Origin: Micromonospora coerulea
GTDB taxonomy: Bacteria; Actinomycetota; Actinomycetes; Mycobacteriales; Micromonosporaceae
Assembly (NCBI RefSeq): GCF_016598485.1
Contig: NZ_JAEMUW010000011.1
Location: forward strand, 1 to 64,000
Length of the DNA stretch: 64,000 nucleotides
Reading direction: 5' to 3'
In this document: positions 41,981 through 50,744 of the stretch, one piece after another
Position numbering within the stretch: position 1 is the first letter of the stretch
Layout: each line of letters begins with the position of its first letter
The notes under the pieces: generated by a model
Seen by the model: the letters and a program-made list of their open reading frames with translations, nothing else
The model's database searches: none
What the model was told of the DNA's origin: nothing
Translations under genes and position numbers: made by a program

Positions 41981-42736
41981 TCAGGCTCCCCTCTCCCGGG
42001 TCGCCCGGTCCAGCGCGCGATCCAGGACGACCAGCAGGGCGTCCCGTACCGAGAGCCGGTCCCGGGCGTCGAACTGCACCAGCGGCACCTGGTCGCCGAG
42101 CGCCAGCGCCCACCGGACCGAGGCCAGGTCGTGCGCGAGCCGCCCGTCGAAGGCGTTCACCCCGACCACGAAGGGCAGCCCGGCCCGCTCGAAGAAGTCG
42201 ACCGCCGGATAGCAGTCGTCCAGCCGGGCGCTGTCCACCACCACCAGCGCGCCGAGCGCGCCCCGGGCCAGGTCGTCCCACATGAAACCGAACCGCGCCT
42301 GCCCCGGGGTGCCGAAGAGGTAGAGCTTGAGGCTCCGGTCGATGGTCACGCAGCCGAAGTCCATCGCCACCGTGGTGGTGGTCTTCGTCGACCGTACTCC
42401 CGGATCGTCGACGCCGATGCCGGCGCTGGTCATCTCCGCCTCGGTGGTCAGCGGAGCGATCTCGGAGATCGCGCCCACGGTGGTGGTCTTGCCGACGCCG
42501 AACCCGCCGGCGACCAGGATCTTCACCGGGATCGGCGGCTTGCTGGCCGGTACGCCAACGGTCGCCGGGGCGGGCGCCACCGGCGGCCGGTACGGCGGCG
42601 GGGCGGGCTGTGGGACGGTCCGTCCGGCGGCCGCGCCGGGACTGGCCGGCCCGCCGTACCGGGCGGCGGCGCTGTTGCCGGCGAGCCCGCCGGCCGCGGC
42701 GGCGGGCCATTCAGGAGATCGCACGGAGTCCATCAA
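41981..42736 (-). CDS. cvnD: Conservon GTP-binding protein CvnD
   Basis: A 251-residue small G-protein of the Ras-like prokaryotic conservon type. After a 65-residue Pro/Ala-rich leader come G1 LVAGGFGVGKTTTVGAISEI, the switch segment TKTTTTVAMDFGCVTID, G3 LYLFGTPGQARFGFMWDDLA and G4-like VVGVNAFDGRL. Conservon G-proteins are thought to act at the membrane in a complex with CvnA-C. It overlaps cvnC by 26 bp; ATG 42733 is an alternative start. Confidence 0.93.
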   Translation of the reverse strand: MMDSVRSPEWPAAAAGGLAGNSAAARYGGPASPGAAAGRTVPQPAPPPYRPPVAPAPATVGVPASKPPIPVKILVAGGFGVGKTTTVGAISEIAPLTTEAEMTSAGIGVDDPGVRSTKTTTTVAMDFGCVTIDRSLKLYLFGTPGQARFGFMWDDLARGALGALVVVDSARLDDCYPAVDFFERAGLPFVVGVNAFDGRLAHDLASVRWALALGDQVPLVQFDARDRLSVRDALLVVLDRALDRATRERGA

Positions 42737-43199
42737 TCACTCGCAGGATGAGGTCGGGGTGAAGGGCTTCGGCGCCGCCGCCCACGTGCACGTCGAGGTG
42801 GCCGGCGGCGCGCAGGTCGCCGACCAGCACCCGGGTCACGCCGAAGTGCATCCGCGTCTGGGCGGAGATCTCCGCGACGGAGATCGGGTCGGCGCAGAGC
42901 GCCACGATGGCCTGGAGCTCCGGCGGGAGTCGGGACGACACCGCCCACGACCCGCTCTCCGGGCGGGCGGTCACCTGGGTCTCCAGCCCGATCGCCGGGT
43001 CGGCGCCGGCGACCCGCCCGGAGGTCAGCACGAACGGGCGCGGGCCCGGTGGCCCGCCGGCGTCCCCCTCGGCCTTCTCGGCGGGGTACGCCGGGACCGG
43101 GGGCGCCGGCTCGCCGCTCGGGGAGGGCGACCGCAGGTAGGGCCGGATCCGGACATCCGGTTCCGGGTCCGGTTCCTCGCCGGTCACCTCCGGGGTCAT
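42711..43199 (-). CDS. cvnC: Conservon DUF742 protein CvnC
   Basis: A 162-residue protein. The N-terminal PDVRIRPYLRSPSP segment and the C-terminal winged-helix-like part (LQAIVALCADPISVAEISAQ, TRMHFGVTRVLVGDLRAAGH, DLILRVIDGLRAI) define DUF742. A proline-rich linker joins them. It should partner CvnB and CvnD. ATG 43199 overlaps the cvnB stop (ATGA). Confidence 0.93.
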   Translation of the reverse strand: MTPEVTGEEPDPEPDVRIRPYLRSPSPSGEPAPPVPAYPAEKAEGDAGGPPGPRPFVLTSGRVAGADPAIGLETQVTARPESGSWAVSSRLPPELQAIVALCADPISVAEISAQTRMHFGVTRVLVGDLRAAGHLDVHVGGGAEALHPDLILRVIDGLRAIS

Positions 43200-43660
43200 T
43201 GCTGTACGGCGTTCTTCAGCTCGGCGATGAGCCGCGGGCTCAGCGCGCCGCCGGCCCGGCCGGCGAAGAGGGTCATCTCGTACGCGACGGTGCCGAGGTT
43301 CGCCGACCGGTCGGCGACCACGCCGAGCACCGAGCCGCTGCTGATCGCGCTGATCAGCAGGTACCCCTCGGCCATGTCGACGATCACCCGGTTCAGGCCG
43401 CCGAGGGCGTACCAGCTGGCCGCGCCCCCGGCCAGGCTGGTCATTCCGGAGACGACGGCGGCGAGCCGCTCGGCGTTGGACCGGTCCTTGATGGAGGACA
43501 TCGCCATCAGCAGCCCGTCCGAGGAGACCGCGATCGCCTCCATCACCCCGGCGGTGCTGGAGGTGAACGAGTCGAGCAGCCAGTTGAAGGTGCGGGCCTC
43601 CGGGCTGAGTTCCCCGGTGCTCTGGTTGTCGACGTTGTCGTGCAGGAAAGGGCTGGTCAC
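43196..43660 (-). CDS. cvnB: Conservon roadblock/LC7 protein CvnB
   Basis: A 154-residue roadblock/LC7-domain protein, the dynein-light-chain-like regulator of small GTPases. Seen are FNWLLDSFTSSTAGVMEAIA, VSSDGLLMAMSSIKDRSNAE, RLAAVVSGMTSLAGGAASWY and EGYLLISAISSGSVLGVVAD. It would regulate nucleotide exchange or hydrolysis by CvnD. GTG 43660 overlaps the cvnA stop (GTGA) and has GAAGAGGG upstream. Confidence 0.94.
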   Translation of the reverse strand: MTSPFLHDNVDNQSTGELSPEARTFNWLLDSFTSSTAGVMEAIAVSSDGLLMAMSSIKDRSNAERLAAVVSGMTSLAGGAASWYALGGLNRVIVDMAEGYLLISAISSGSVLGVVADRSANLGTVAYEMTLFAGRAGGALSPRLIAELKNAVQQ

Positions 43661-46344
43661 CGTGATGATCCCTCTTCGTAGCGGTGGTGGTCTGGATCGA
43701 CTTCGCGCAGCGCGCGGGCGACGCCCGCCTCGAACTCGGTGATGAGGCGGCGGACCTCGGTCGGGTCTCCGGGGTGCGGGCTGGTCACCGGCGCCTGGGC
43801 CGGCGCCACGGTCAGGTTCGCCCCGGGCACCCGCCGGCTCAGCCGCGGCCGGTCCGGAGTGGGCTCGGTCGGGGGTGCGCTCTGTTCGGCGCGCCGTACC
43901 CCGGACTGGAACTCCTCGACCAGGGCCCGGACGGCGGACGGGTCGGCCCGGGTGGCGTCGATCGGCCCGACCGCCGGCCCGGTACGCGGCAGGCTGGCGC
44001 CCGGCACCCGCTGCCGGATCAGCGGCCGTCCGCCGGCCGGCGCCGCGGCGGGAGCCGGCCAGTTCGGTGGCGCTGTGGCGGGTGCCGGCCCGGCCGGCGG
44101 TGGCGCGGCGGGAGTCAGCGGCGTGGGCGGGTCCGCGGCGACCTGCGGGGCGAAGCCGCTGCCCACGAAGGGTCCGGCGCCGGTCGGGCGAGCGGCGGAG
44201 GCGGGCCGGGCGGGCGGCGGGGTGGCGGGCGGCTCGACCTCGGTCCGGCCGGCCGGAGCGGGCACGCCGCCCTCGCCGGCCGGTTCCCCGGCCGCGCCGA
44301 AGGCGTTCCACGACTCCGCGGTCTCCAGGCTGTGGGTGGCCCGGCTGAGCAGCGCCGGGTCGAAGCCCAGCTGGTCGTCGAGGGTCACCGGGCCCGGGGC
44401 TGCGGTGAGTGCCCGACGAGGCCGGGCCGGCTCGCCGAAGCCCCGCCGGTCCCGCGCCGGTACGGCGGCCCGGGCCACCGTGGCACCGGCCCGGTCGGGC
44501 CGGCGGATCACCAGCAGCGCGACGGGGATCTCCAGTCGGGCGGTCACCCCGCCGCCGGCGGTCGGGGCGAGATCCACGGTCCAACCGTGCCGGCGGGCCA
44601 GCCGGCCCACCACGAAGAGCCCGAGCACCTCGGTCGGGGCCAGGTCGAGCCGTTCCCGCCGGGTGAGCCGGGCATTTTCCTCGGCGAGCCGGTCCTCGGT
44701 CATGCCGATGCCGCGGTCCACCACGGTCAGCCGCGCCCCGCCGTCGGTCAGCTCGCCGCCCACCACCACCCGGGTGTGCGGCGGGGAGAAGGCGGTGGCG
44801 TTCTCCATCAGCTCGGCCAGCGCGAGCACCAGGTCGCCGACGATGGCGGGCGCCGCCGACACCCCGGGCGGGACCTGCACGTCGACCCGGGTGTAGTCCT
44901 CGATCTCGCCGAGCGCCAACCGGACCACGTCGACGAGCTGCACCGGGGCGACGTGCCCGTCGGCGCCGGCCGCGCCGGAGAGCACCACCAGGCTGCCGGC
45001 GTTGCGGCGCAGCCGGCTGGAGATGTGGTCGAGAAGGTACAGGTGCTCCAGCCGACCGGGGTCGGTCTCCTGCCGTTCCAGCCGGTCGATCAGCGCGATC
45101 TGCCGGCCCACCAGGTTCTGCGTACGCCGGCCGACGTGGCCGAACATCTGCGCGACGTTGCGCCGGCCGGCGACCTGCCGTTCGACGAGGCGGGCGGCGG
45201 TGCTCTGCACCCGTTCGAAGGCGCGGGCCAGGTCGCCGATCTCGTCCCTGGCCCCTACGTCGACCGGGTCGAGCCGGACCGGTTGGCCGGCCTCGGACTC
45301 GTCGTCGACCACCCGGACCAGCTCGGCCTCGGCGACCCGGGCGACCCGGTCGGCGGAGCGGGTGAGCCGAGTCAGCGGCCGGGCCACCGTCCGCGCGACG
45401 GCCATGCTGAGCAGCACCACGATCAGCAGGATCAGGGCGGCCGCCCCACCCACCAGCCAGGCCGCGGTGAGCGCGTCGCGCTGCTCGGTGCCGGTCTCGG
45501 CGATGACGTCCGCGACGATCTTCTTCTCCACGAACTGGCCGAGGGTGATCATCGAGCGGACGGACGGGAAGAGGGCGTCAAGCGGCACCGCGGCGATCGC
45601 CGCGATCGGGTCCTTGACGCTGTCGACGAGGAAGGTCGGGCTGGTCCGGGCCGCCACCGCCGCGTCGTCCAACATGGCCAGCTGGTACTGCTCGGCGGTG
45701 ATCAGACTGCGGAACCGCAGGTTGTCCACCTGAAGCGCGGCCATGCAGGCGATGTAGGCGGCGGCCGCCTTCGGGTCGCTGGTCGCCTTGACCAGCACGA
45801 TCAGGGTGGCGCAGGCGCCCAGCCCCTCGTCGGCCCGCAGCAGCGCGTCCAGGGCCAGCACCTGCCGCCCGGCCGAGGTCTCGGTGTCCACCCCGAAGGG
45901 CAACCGCAGCGCCTCGATCAGCGCCATGTCGACCGGTCCGAAGGCGTGCATGAGCTGGGTCGGCGTCGCCTTCCCGGCCAGCACCGCGGTGCGCAGGTCG
46001 GCCAGCTTGCGGACCCCGTCGAGGGCGGCGGCGACCCGGTCGGGGAGGGGTTCGGCCCGCAGGTCGGCGACCCGGTCGTCGACGGCGGTCGACTTCTGGA
46101 TCAGCTCGGTCCGGGTCACCCGGCCGAGCAGCAGTCCGACGGAGAGCAGCCGTTCCTGCTGGAGGTCCTGGACGAGGCTGCCGATCCGGCTGGCGACCCG
46201 GACGGTGTCGGCGGTGTCGCCGGCCCGCTGGGCGGCGGCCACCCGGTCGAGCACCACCGGTACGGCCAGCCCGACCATGCTGAGCAGCGGGATGATCACC
46301 AGCAGGGCGAGCTTGCCCCGGATCCGGAGCCTACCGAGCAGCAT
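43657..46344 (-). CDS. cvnA: Conservon sensor histidine-kinase-like protein CvnA
   Basis: An 895-residue membrane sensor. It has TM1 at about residues 10-32 (LALLVIIPLLSMVGLAVPVV) and a long extracellular nitrate/nitrite-sensing-type helical domain to about 300. TM2 (AALILLIVVLLSMAVARTVA) and a HAMP segment with DEIGDLARAFERVQ follow. A GHKL ATPase domain (N-box LAELMENATAFSPPHT, VVDRGIGMTEDRLAEENARL, GLFVVGRLARRHGW) comes next, and about 220 residues rich in Pro and Ala form the tail, with two blocks ending in VEEF/ITEF repeats. No phospho-acceptor His motif of a classical kinase is evident. Confidence 0.92.
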   Translation of the reverse strand: MLLGRLRIRGKLALLVIIPLLSMVGLAVPVVLDRVAAAQRAGDTADTVRVASRIGSLVQDLQQERLLSVGLLLGRVTRTELIQKSTAVDDRVADLRAEPLPDRVAAALDGVRKLADLRTAVLAGKATPTQLMHAFGPVDMALIEALRLPFGVDTETSAGRQVLALDALLRADEGLGACATLIVLVKATSDPKAAAAYIACMAALQVDNLRFRSLITAEQYQLAMLDDAAVAARTSPTFLVDSVKDPIAAIAAVPLDALFPSVRSMITLGQFVEKKIVADVIAETGTEQRDALTAAWLVGGAAALILLIVVLLSMAVARTVARPLTRLTRSADRVARVAEAELVRVVDDESEAGQPVRLDPVDVGARDEIGDLARAFERVQSTAARLVERQVAGRRNVAQMFGHVGRRTQNLVGRQIALIDRLERQETDPGRLEHLYLLDHISSRLRRNAGSLVVLSGAAGADGHVAPVQLVDVVRLALGEIEDYTRVDVQVPPGVSAAPAIVGDLVLALAELMENATAFSPPHTRVVVGGELTDGGARLTVVDRGIGMTEDRLAEENARLTRRERLDLAPTEVLGLFVVGRLARRHGWTVDLAPTAGGGVTARLEIPVALLVIRRPDRAGATVARAAVPARDRRGFGEPARPRRALTAAPGPVTLDDQLGFDPALLSRATHSLETAESWNAFGAAGEPAGEGGVPAPAGRTEVEPPATPPPARPASAARPTGAGPFVGSGFAPQVAADPPTPLTPAAPPPAGPAPATAPPNWPAPAAAPAGGRPLIRQRVPGASLPRTGPAVGPIDATRADPSAVRALVEEFQSGVRRAEQSAPPTEPTPDRPRLSRRVPGANLTVAPAQAPVTSPHPGDPTEVRRLITEFEAGVARALREVDPDHHRYEEGSSR

Positions 46345-47497
46345 CGAAGGGCCCCCACCGCTCAGGTTCACCGGGTCGGCCCGGCCCGACCGGTTGGAGC
46401 GGACGCGGCGCGGCCGGCGGCTGCCACGCCGGCGGCGGCGCGCCGGAGTCCTTCCGCGCCCGTCGCTCGTCGACGGCGTGCCGGCGGGCCCGGCGGCGCG
46501 CCGCGAGCAGCACCCCGGCCAGGACGACGACCAGCAGCACACCGAGCGCGGCGGCGGTGACCGCCACCCAGCGGTCCCGGTCGAGCCCGTCGACCCGCTC
46601 GCTCAGCAGCGCGTCCAGCTGGTCGAGGATGACCGGTTGCAGCTGCTTGGCGGCGGACTGCGCGTTGAGCCGGGCGGCGGCCACCTGGCCCGGGTCGGTG
46701 CCGGAGCTTCCGGTCGGCGCGGAGAGCGCCGCGAGCGCCTCGACGGCCCGCTGGTAGGTGTCCAGCGGAGTGAGGACGTTGGCGCCCAGTTCGGTGCTCT
46801 CCGAGTTGTCCACCGCGGCCCGCAGGTCGGCGCCCAGTTCGGTGGCCGGTCCGAGCGCGCCGACCCGGAGGGCGGCCAGTTCGGCGATCGCCCGCGGTCG
46901 CTCGGCGGCCGGGCGCTGGGCGGTCAGCGCGGTGAGGTCGGCGAGGCGGCCGGCGGCCACGATCGCCTGGGGCAGGTCCGCGCCGATGCCCTCCTGGAGG
47001 TAGAAGGAGTCGGGCTGCGGGTCACGGATCAGGCCGGAGCTCTCCCGGACCTTGCGGTACAGGGCCAGCAGCAGGTCGGTGACCTCCCCGTACGCGACGA
47101 AGGCGGCCTGCGGGTCGGTGATCCCCCGGTCGGGCAGGGCCTCCAGTTTGGCGCGCAGCCCGGACCACCGATCGTGGCTGCGCAGCTCGTCCCCCACCGC
47201 GCTGTCGACGGTGGTGGCCTGCTCGACGGCGGCGGTGAGCGCGTCACGGGAGACGGGTCGGCCGCTGACGGCCGCGGACTGGGCGTCCACCAGGGCGTCG
47301 GTGACCGGACCGAGGGCCCGCAGATACTGCACGCCGAGCCGTTCCCGGGTCGCCAGGTCGCGGTCGTCCCCGGTCGACCGGTGCGTCTGGGCGAAGAGCA
47401 GCCCCACGGGCGCGAGCAGGGCCGCGACGAGCAGCAGGGGCAGGACACGACCCGGTACGGCGGGCCGGCGACGGACCCGCGGCGCGGGGACGGTCAT
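46331..47497 (-). CDS. Two-pass membrane protein, probable co-sensor of the conservon
   Basis: A 388-residue protein with an N-terminal helix (PGRVLPLLLVAALLAPVGLL), about 290 residues outside the membrane made almost wholly of helices, a second membrane helix (WVAVTAAALGVLLVVVLAGV) and a basic, Pro-rich cytosolic end. The outer domain looks like the helical sensor part of CvnA (DALVDAQSAAVSGRPVSRDA, SSGLIRDPQPDSFYLQEGI), but no kinase or HAMP part is present. It overlaps cvnA by 14 bp. ATG 47497 follows GGAGGAGACAGACC. Confidence 0.8.
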   Translation of the reverse strand: MTVPAPRVRRRPAVPGRVLPLLLVAALLAPVGLLFAQTHRSTGDDRDLATRERLGVQYLRALGPVTDALVDAQSAAVSGRPVSRDALTAAVEQATTVDSAVGDELRSHDRWSGLRAKLEALPDRGITDPQAAFVAYGEVTDLLLALYRKVRESSGLIRDPQPDSFYLQEGIGADLPQAIVAAGRLADLTALTAQRPAAERPRAIAELAALRVGALGPATELGADLRAAVDNSESTELGANVLTPLDTYQRAVEALAALSAPTGSSGTDPGQVAAARLNAQSAAKQLQPVILDQLDALLSERVDGLDRDRWVAVTAAALGVLLVVVLAGVLLAARRRARRHAVDERRARKDSGAPPPAWQPPAAPRPLQPVGPGRPGEPERWGPFDAAR

Positions 47498-47873
47498 GGT
47501 CTGTCTCCTCCGGCGACGGCGGGGGACTTCCTGGTGGTGGCGGGGTCGCCGATGGGGTCCCGTGCACCGGACCGGAAAACTAGTCGAAGCTCGCGGGGGT
47601 GTGACGGCCATCGCTGAGTCAGCTTCGCGTCACTTCCAGCGATGTCACGTCTTGTTGACCTTGTCGCCACAGAGTGTTCCGCGAGCCGTGCGGCATGGGA
47701 CGATCAGCAGGGGTTTATCCGTCTACACGTCAATGCACGGGATCCGAATTCATCTCGCTGGGATGTTGTGGACGTTGCGCGGTCGATCGAACTCACGCGC
47801 CGATCAGGGCAACCGGACGGACGTACGGCGGATCTCAGCCAATGCTCAGGGTCCCCGCCGTACCGTGTGCCGC
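47498..47873. other. 376-bp divergent intergenic region
   Basis: It lies between the conservon operon and the S15-ABC fusion gene. No gene found. TTGACC occurs at 47655-47660 and TACCGT at 47861-47866, seven bases before the ATG at 47874, so the fusion gene may be leaderless. On the minus strand TAGTTT near 47580 could serve the conservon. Confidence 0.4.
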
Positions 47874-50744
47874 ATGAGATCACCGCTGTCGGCCGCGCGG
47901 GTCCGGCGTGCCCTGGCCACCCGCCGACGCCGGGTGGTCGCCGCGTCCGTGGCGGTCGTCCTGGTGGCGGCCGCCGCGCTCTGGGCGGCCCGGCCGCAGC
48001 CGGCCGACTTTCGCGCCGAGCCGGCGATGGTCACCGTCCGTTCCGGACCGGCCGGCGACCAGCCGGTCGACCTGGACACCACGCTCTATCTGCCGGCGGA
48101 CGCCTCGGCCGGGCGCAAGGTCCCGGCGGTCCTGCTGGCGCACGGCTTCGGCGGCACCAAGGAGTCGGTCCGCCCGGACGCCGAGGACCTGGTCCGCCGC
48201 GGGTACGCCGTGCTCACCTGGACCGCCCGGGGCTTCGGCCGCAGCGGCGGCGAGATCCACCTGGACAGTCCCGACTACGAGGTGCGGGACGCCGCTCGCC
48301 TGCTGGACCGGCTCGCCGCCCGCCCGGAGATCCGTACCGACGCCGCCGGTGACCCCCGGGTCGGCGTGGTCGGCGGCTCGTACGGCGGCGGCCTGGCCCT
48401 GCTGCTGGCCGCCCAGGACCCGCGGGTCGACGCGATCGTCCCCATGATCACCTGGAACGACCTGTCCCGCGCCTTCCTGCCGGAGAGCACCGGCAGGGCG
48501 CCCACCGAGGGCGTGTTCAAGAAGGGCTGGGCCGGCATCTTCTTCGGTGGCGGCGGCAGCGCCGGCTCGGGGCCGGCCGGCATCTCCGGCACCACGGCCG
48601 CGCAGCCGCAGGGCGCCCCGGCGTCGGCCGGCGCGCCCAGCCCGCGGCCCGGTGCCGGCCCCGGCACCGGATCCGGGCGCGCCCCGGCCGGTGCCGCCGA
48701 CCCGTCCTGCGGCCGGTTCGCCGCCGACGTCTGCGCCGCGTACCTGCGGATCGCCACCACCGGCCGGGCCGACCAGGCGGCGGTGGACCTGCTGCGGCGC
48801 TCCTCGCCCGCCGGCGTGCTGGACCGGATCAAGGCGCCCACCCTGCTGGTGCAGGGGGAGGCGGACACCCTCTTCCCGCTGGCCGAGGCGGACGCCAACG
48901 CGCGGGGGATCGCCGCCGCCGGCACCCCCGTCCGGGTCGCCTGGTTCACCGGCGGCCACGACGGCGGCGCCGGACCGACCAGCGACTCCGACCGGGTGAA
49001 GTTCCTGACCGCGCAGTGGCTCGACCACTATGTCAAGGGCGATGGCGCGGCCCCCGGCGACGGCTTCACCTTCTCCCGGATCGCCGGCTTCGACGCGCTC
49101 GACCGGGGCCTGGTGGCCACCGGCTACCGCACCGCCGACTACCCCGGGGTCACCGGCGACGCCCGCCGCGAGGTCCAGGTCACCGGCCCGACCCAGCAGA
49201 TCGCCAACCCGCCCAACGGCAACCCGGCGGCCATCTCCGCGGTGCCGTTCGCCGGGGCGCTCGGCTCGCTGCTGAACGGGGTGGCCGGCGACATCCCCGG
49301 CCAGCACGTTCGGTTCGAGTCCGCGCCACTCGACGAGGCGGTGGACGTGGTCGGCGCGCCGACGGTCCGGATCCGGGCCGCGTCGCCCACGGGCGAGGCG
49401 GTGCTCTTCGTCAAGCTCTACGACGTCGACCCGGCCGGTGCGGCGACACTGCCCGACGGCCTGGTCGCCCCGGTCCGTCTCACCGGCCTGCCGAAGACCA
49501 TCGACGCCGCCCAGCCGGTCCCGGTCACCCTGCCGGCGATCGTCCGCCGGATCGAGGCCGGGCACCGGCTGCGGATCGTGGTGGCGACCTCCGACCAGGC
49601 GTACGCCACGCCGCCGGAGCCGACCGTCTACACGGTCGCCCCGGGCGGCGGCCCGGTGACCCTGCCGACCGTGGACGGCGAGCCGATCCCCACCACCGCC
49701 ACGGTCTGGCGTTGGGTGCTGGCCGGGCTGCTCGCCGCGATCGCGGTCGGGCTCGTCGTGGTCGTCCTGGTCGCCCGCCGCCGGCACCGCCGCCAGGACA
49801 GCTCCGTCCACCCGGAGTACGCGGGCATCCCGCTCGCCGTCCGCCAGCTCCGCAAGGAGTACGCGGACGGCTTCGTCGCGGTCTCCAACGTGGACTTCGA
49901 GGTGCACCCCGGCCAGGTGGTCGGCCTGCTCGGCCCGAACGGTGCCGGCAAGACCACCACCCTGCGGGTGCTGATGGGGCTGACCCAGCCCACCGCCGGG
50001 GAGATCTACGTCTTCGGGCACCGGCTGGTGCCCGGCTCGCCGGTGCTCTCCCGGATCGGCGCGCTGGTGGAGGGGCCGGGCTTCCTGCCGCACCTGTCCG
50101 GGCTGGAGAACCTAAAGGCGTACTGGCGGGCGACCGGGCGGCCGTGGGCGGACGCGCACTTCGACGAGGCGCTGGAGATCGCCGGCCTCGGTTCGTCGGT
50201 GCACCGCCGGACGAAGAACTACAGCCACGGCATGCGGCAGCGCCTGGCGATCGCGCAGGCCATGCTCGGCCTGCCCGAGCTGCTGGTGCTGGACGAGCCG
50301 ACCGACGGCCTGGACCCGCCGCAGATCGCCGAGATGCGCCGGGTGCTCCAGCGGTACGCCACCGACGGCCGGGCGGTGCTGGTCTCCAGCCACCTCCTCG
50401 CCGAGGTGGAGCAGACCTGCACCCACGCGGTGGTGGTGAACAAGGGCCGGATCGTGGCGTCCGGGCCGGTCGAGGAGATCGTCGGGGACTCGCCGAGCGT
50501 GCTCTTCGAGGTGACCGACCCGGCCGCCGCGCGGACGGTGCTGGACCGGCTGCACGGGGTCCGGGTGCTGCCCGACGGCGACGGCGGGCTGGTGGTGGAC
50601 ACCAACGGCACCGCGCGCAGCGAGGTGGTGGCCGAGCTGGTCCGGGCCGGCATCGGGGTGGACCGGGTGGTGCCCCGGCGCCGCCTGGAGGACGCGTTCC
50701 TCGCCCTGGTGGGCGAGAACTCTCGGGGAAGCGGTGACCGGTGA
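47874..50744 (+). CDS. Fused extracellular S15-type alpha/beta hydrolase and ABC ATPase
   Basis: A 956-residue chimera. An N-terminal signal anchor (VAASVAVVLVAAAALWAA, residues about 22-40) leads to an outside hydrolase of the X-Pro dipeptidyl-peptidase/CocE kind: VPAVLLAHGFGGTKESVRPD, nucleophile GGSYGGG with Ser near 169, acid in VQGEADTLFP and His in WFTGGHDGG, then a jelly-roll-like C-domain to about 590. A membrane helix near 612-636 (WVLAGLLAAIAVGLVVVVLV) is followed inside by an ABC ATPase: Walker A GLLGPNGAGKTTTL near 687, signature YSHGMRQRLAIAQA, Walker B LLVLDEPTDGLDPP. The permease gene follows with overlap. Linker residues about 225-275 are Gly/Ala/Pro-rich. Confidence 0.9.
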   Translation: MRSPLSAARVRRALATRRRRVVAASVAVVLVAAAALWAARPQPADFRAEPAMVTVRSGPAGDQPVDLDTTLYLPADASAGRKVPAVLLAHGFGGTKESVRPDAEDLVRRGYAVLTWTARGFGRSGGEIHLDSPDYEVRDAARLLDRLAARPEIRTDAAGDPRVGVVGGSYGGGLALLLAAQDPRVDAIVPMITWNDLSRAFLPESTGRAPTEGVFKKGWAGIFFGGGGSAGSGPAGISGTTAAQPQGAPASAGAPSPRPGAGPGTGSGRAPAGAADPSCGRFAADVCAAYLRIATTGRADQAAVDLLRRSSPAGVLDRIKAPTLLVQGEADTLFPLAEADANARGIAAAGTPVRVAWFTGGHDGGAGPTSDSDRVKFLTAQWLDHYVKGDGAAPGDGFTFSRIAGFDALDRGLVATGYRTADYPGVTGDARREVQVTGPTQQIANPPNGNPAAISAVPFAGALGSLLNGVAGDIPGQHVRFESAPLDEAVDVVGAPTVRIRAASPTGEAVLFVKLYDVDPAGAATLPDGLVAPVRLTGLPKTIDAAQPVPVTLPAIVRRIEAGHRLRIVVATSDQAYATPPEPTVYTVAPGGGPVTLPTVDGEPIPTTATVWRWVLAGLLAAIAVGLVVVVLVARRRHRRQDSSVHPEYAGIPLAVRQLRKEYADGFVAVSNVDFEVHPGQVVGLLGPNGAGKTTTLRVLMGLTQPTAGEIYVFGHRLVPGSPVLSRIGALVEGPGFLPHLSGLENLKAYWRATGRPWADAHFDEALEIAGLGSSVHRRTKNYSHGMRQRLAIAQAMLGLPELLVLDEPTDGLDPPQIAEMRRVLQRYATDGRAVLVSSHLLAEVEQTCTHAVVVNKGRIVASGPVEEIVGDSPSVLFEVTDPAAARTVLDRLHGVRVLPDGDGGLVVDTNGTARSEVVAELVRAGIGVDRVVPRRRLEDAFLALVGENSRGSGDR

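Noticed and set aside
43684-46560. Very long plus-strand open frame of about 958 codons opposite cvnA
   Set aside because: It mirrors cvnA on the other strand, has no recognisable domain and is rich in Gly, Arg, Pro and His, as expected for an antisense frame at this GC content.
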